Shown here: piece by piece, positions 42,040 through 43,380 of the stretch
Position numbering within the stretch: position 1 is the first letter of the stretch
Layout: every line of letters begins with the position of its first letter
DNA from: Bacillus sp. AFS073361
GTDB taxonomy: Bacteria; Bacillota; Bacilli; Bacillales; Cytobacillaceae
Direction of reading: 5' to 3'
NCBI RefSeq assembly: GCF_002567005.1
Contig: NZ_NUZU01000037.1
Span: 320,062 to 363,441, forward strand
Length of the DNA: 43,380 nucleotides
Made by a program: the position numbers and the translations under genes
The notes under the pieces: model-generated
Told to the model about the DNA's origin: nothing
What the model saw: the letters and a program-made list of their open reading frames with translations, nothing else
The model's database searches: none

Positions 42040-42077
42040 TAAAAAAATATCCCGCCTCTTCATGAAAAGAGACGGGA
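42040..42077 (-). terminator. Terminator-like hairpin in the EamA leader
   Basis: TCCCGCCTCTT and AAGAGACGGGA pair (one mismatch); on the minus strand seven T follow at once. It is only 11-20 bp from the ribosome binding site of the EamA gene. The rest of the 42020-42587 gap holds the terminator at 42381-42405 and several short frames that I do not support as genes. Confidence 0.75.
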
Positions 42078-42380
42078 ACGATTTACTCTTATACTGTTTT
42101 CATTGATAACTCAACGATAATTAGTAACGGAATTAATTTTCCGACACAACCCAAATCGAATCCCGAGTATGGGGGTTATTAAGAAGCATTGTTCATTGAT
42201 GATAAATATACCTTTCGACGTTCCCAAACAATTCTTCTTTATACATTTTTTATACATTACTAATTTACTAAAATATCTTAAAGTAATCAACCCATGTTTT
42301 TTTAAAAGAGATTGTGAAGGATTGCACTTCTGTGGCATGGTATTTAACTATGAGTCTCTTTACATAAAGTGCAACAGAAA

Positions 42381-42405
42381 AGAAAAAAGCGTCAATTAGA
42401 CGCTT
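42381..42405 (-). terminator. Minus-strand intrinsic terminator
   Basis: AAGCGTC pairs with GACGCTT; the minus strand continues TTTTTCTTTTC. It is the likely end of the XRE gene transcript. Confidence 0.75.
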
Positions 42406-42587
42406 TATTGGTAAGAGGTATTGTAAATGTTTTAGTTAAAGGATTACTTTATATTATGATAGCTTGTTTCAAAAGGTCATGGACAAACATGGACTTTATA
42501 AAAATATTTGTTTGACATTGACTAAAATTGTATACGAATGAACTGTAATAATCGAATAGGAATATTTAAGTCATCACCTGTTTTGTT

Positions 42588-43169
42588 TTATAAAAGCTGA
42601 TAAAATAAACCAAATTTGGTATCATACCATAACAGTTTGCCATGTTTACGTTTTGGGATACTTGTTTGTAAACTCCATTCAGGATACTGTTTAATAATCT
42701 GAACTTGATCACCCGTAGCAACAGCAATAAATGATATATAATGATTTTTTGGATGGTCGCTTGAAATAAACCATTCATGATCAACTTCTGTAATTAATAG
42801 TTTTTCTTCGACTGTTGCTTTCTTCGCTTCTAATCGTTCTATCTTTCTCCCACAGCAAGATAGGCTGATATCTCCAGTTGCTAACACAATATTATTACAT
42901 GACGGACAAACAAAATAATTCGACTTTTTCATATTTCCCCCTACAAATTGATTCGACGATAATTCACCATCTAAAATATTTTCTATATTTACTCCCAATA
43001 GGGTAGATAAGCTTGGTAATAGCGTTACATCTGGGCAGCCATACCCACGCTCCCATTTTGAAATCGTTCGATCAGAAATGTTCATTTGATCAGCTAATTG
43101 TTTCTGTGTTAGTCCTTTTTCCTTTCGCAAATGATAAATTAACTCTCCAACTTTACTATTATCCATCAT
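42588..43169 (-). CDS. XRE regulator fused to desulfoferrodoxin-like domain
   Basis: A 193-residue protein. The XRE helix-turn-helix covers about 6-62 (LTQKQLADQMNISDRTISKW). Residues 85-193 resemble desulfoferrodoxin: CPSCNNI (Cys88, Cys91) and SCCG (Cys105, Cys106) match the rubredoxin-like centre, and HPKNHYI (His139, His143) matches the HPMxxHYI of superoxide reductase. The later Cys/His pair (CNLHG-type) reads DTKFG, so the iron site is incomplete. It is likely a redox or metal sensing regulator. Two ATG codons (43169, 43166) follow GGAGGA. A palindrome lies upstream. Confidence 0.85.
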   Translation of the reverse strand: MMDNSKVGELIYHLRKEKGLTQKQLADQMNISDRTISKWERGYGCPDVTLLPSLSTLLGVNIENILDGELSSNQFVGGNMKKSNYFVCPSCNNIVLATGDISLSCCGRKIERLEAKKATVEEKLLITEVDHEWFISSDHPKNHYISFIAVATGDQVQIIKQYPEWSLQTSIPKRKHGKLLWYDTKFGLFYQLL

Positions 43170-43207
43170 TGTCTCCTCCTGCTCTATTTTCATCTTAGAG
43201 GTTTATT

Positions 43208-43226
43208 CGTTTGTCAACAACAAACG
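43208..43226. promoter_or_regulatory. Palindrome at the XRE promoter
   Basis: CGTTTGT and ACAAACG (exact arms, 5 bases apart) include a minus-strand TTGACA (43212-43217) that could be the -35. It is a candidate autoregulatory operator of the XRE gene. From here to the window end I see only AT-rich DNA. Confidence 0.5.
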
Positions 43227-43380
43227 TTCCGTAGAGTTACACTTAATATAGGTATCTTTTCCTTATTTTTTCCTATACTTGCAAAGAAGGAAGGCTAGTT
43301 TCCAACATTAAATAAACTCCATTGTTTTCGGAAATTTTATATGATATATTATCAACATAACTTATTAAAGAACTTTAATA

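Noticed and set aside
42111..42399. Two open frames of about 75 codons, one per strand.
   Set aside because: Neither has a convincing ribosome binding site or protein-like pattern, and they overlap each other on opposite strands.

Overview
The window looks like a chromosomal segment of a low-GC, spore-forming member of the Bacillaceae (Bacillus or Neobacillus type; the genus is inferred). The reasons are the AT-rich DNA, the strong AGGAGG-type ribosome binding sites, many intrinsic terminators, and spore-related genes: a YhcN/YlaJ lipoprotein, a gamma-SASP-like small protein, a YjcZ-like peptide and a His/Trp/Gln repeat protein behind a sigma-K-like promoter. I see no rRNA, tRNA, CRISPR array, insertion sequence or prophage module. 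Genes sit mostly in short one- to three-gene units separated by hairpin terminators.

Layout. 1-4.5 kb: a hypothetical protein, a repeat-rich gap with a decayed coding remnant, a small SASP-like gene, a MATE exporter, small ORFs and a 52-bp tandem repeat. 4.6-9.1 kb: an ECF-type sigma factor paired with a second-type ClpP, a GNAT acetyltransferase, several small proteins, and the WQQWH repeat protein. 9.3-20 kb: metallophosphoesterase, AbrB-type and MFS membrane proteins, HAD and PHP phosphatase-like enzymes, DUF2062, a GDPD broken by an in-frame TGA, an SGNH hydrolase, the sporulation lipoprotein and an MBL-fold hydrolase. 20-27.7 kb: DUF3231, htpG behind a perfect CIRCE operator, hmp, a MarR regulator with a frameshifted methyltransferase, a TSUP permease and a DUF3231 remnant. 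27.8-30 kb: an EamA transporter with an upstream small ORF and hairpin, then ydbS and a ydbT gene reduced by internal deletion. 30-38.7 kb: threonine aldolase, a ZTP (pfl) riboswitch in front of serA, pucR, pucF and pucG of ureide catabolism, an AraC-GyrI regulator and a CoxG-like protein. 38.7-43.4 kb: an orphan promoter-operator with a 24-codon ORF, a PQQ-type beta-propeller, a YjcZ-like peptide, a second EamA transporter, and an XRE regulator fused to a desulfoferrodoxin-like domain.

How the genes fit together. The 30-38.7 kb block has a consistent glycine, serine and purine theme. Threonine aldolase and PucG both yield glycine, SerA opens the serine and one-carbon supply, the ZTP aptamer senses one-carbon shortage during purine synthesis, and PucR/PucF/PucG recover nitrogen from purine breakdown. 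HtpG, ClpP and the sigma factor form a loose protein-stress theme. The window also carries several recent-looking gene losses (GDPD, methyltransferase, ydbT, DUF3231), each with a readable lesion.

The observations I rate highest are the ZTP riboswitch on serA, the XRE-desulfoferrodoxin fusion that has lost part of its iron site, the tetraproline small ORF and hairpin before an EamA transporter, the sigma-ClpP pair without an anti-sigma gene, and the 12-residue WQQWH repeat protein.
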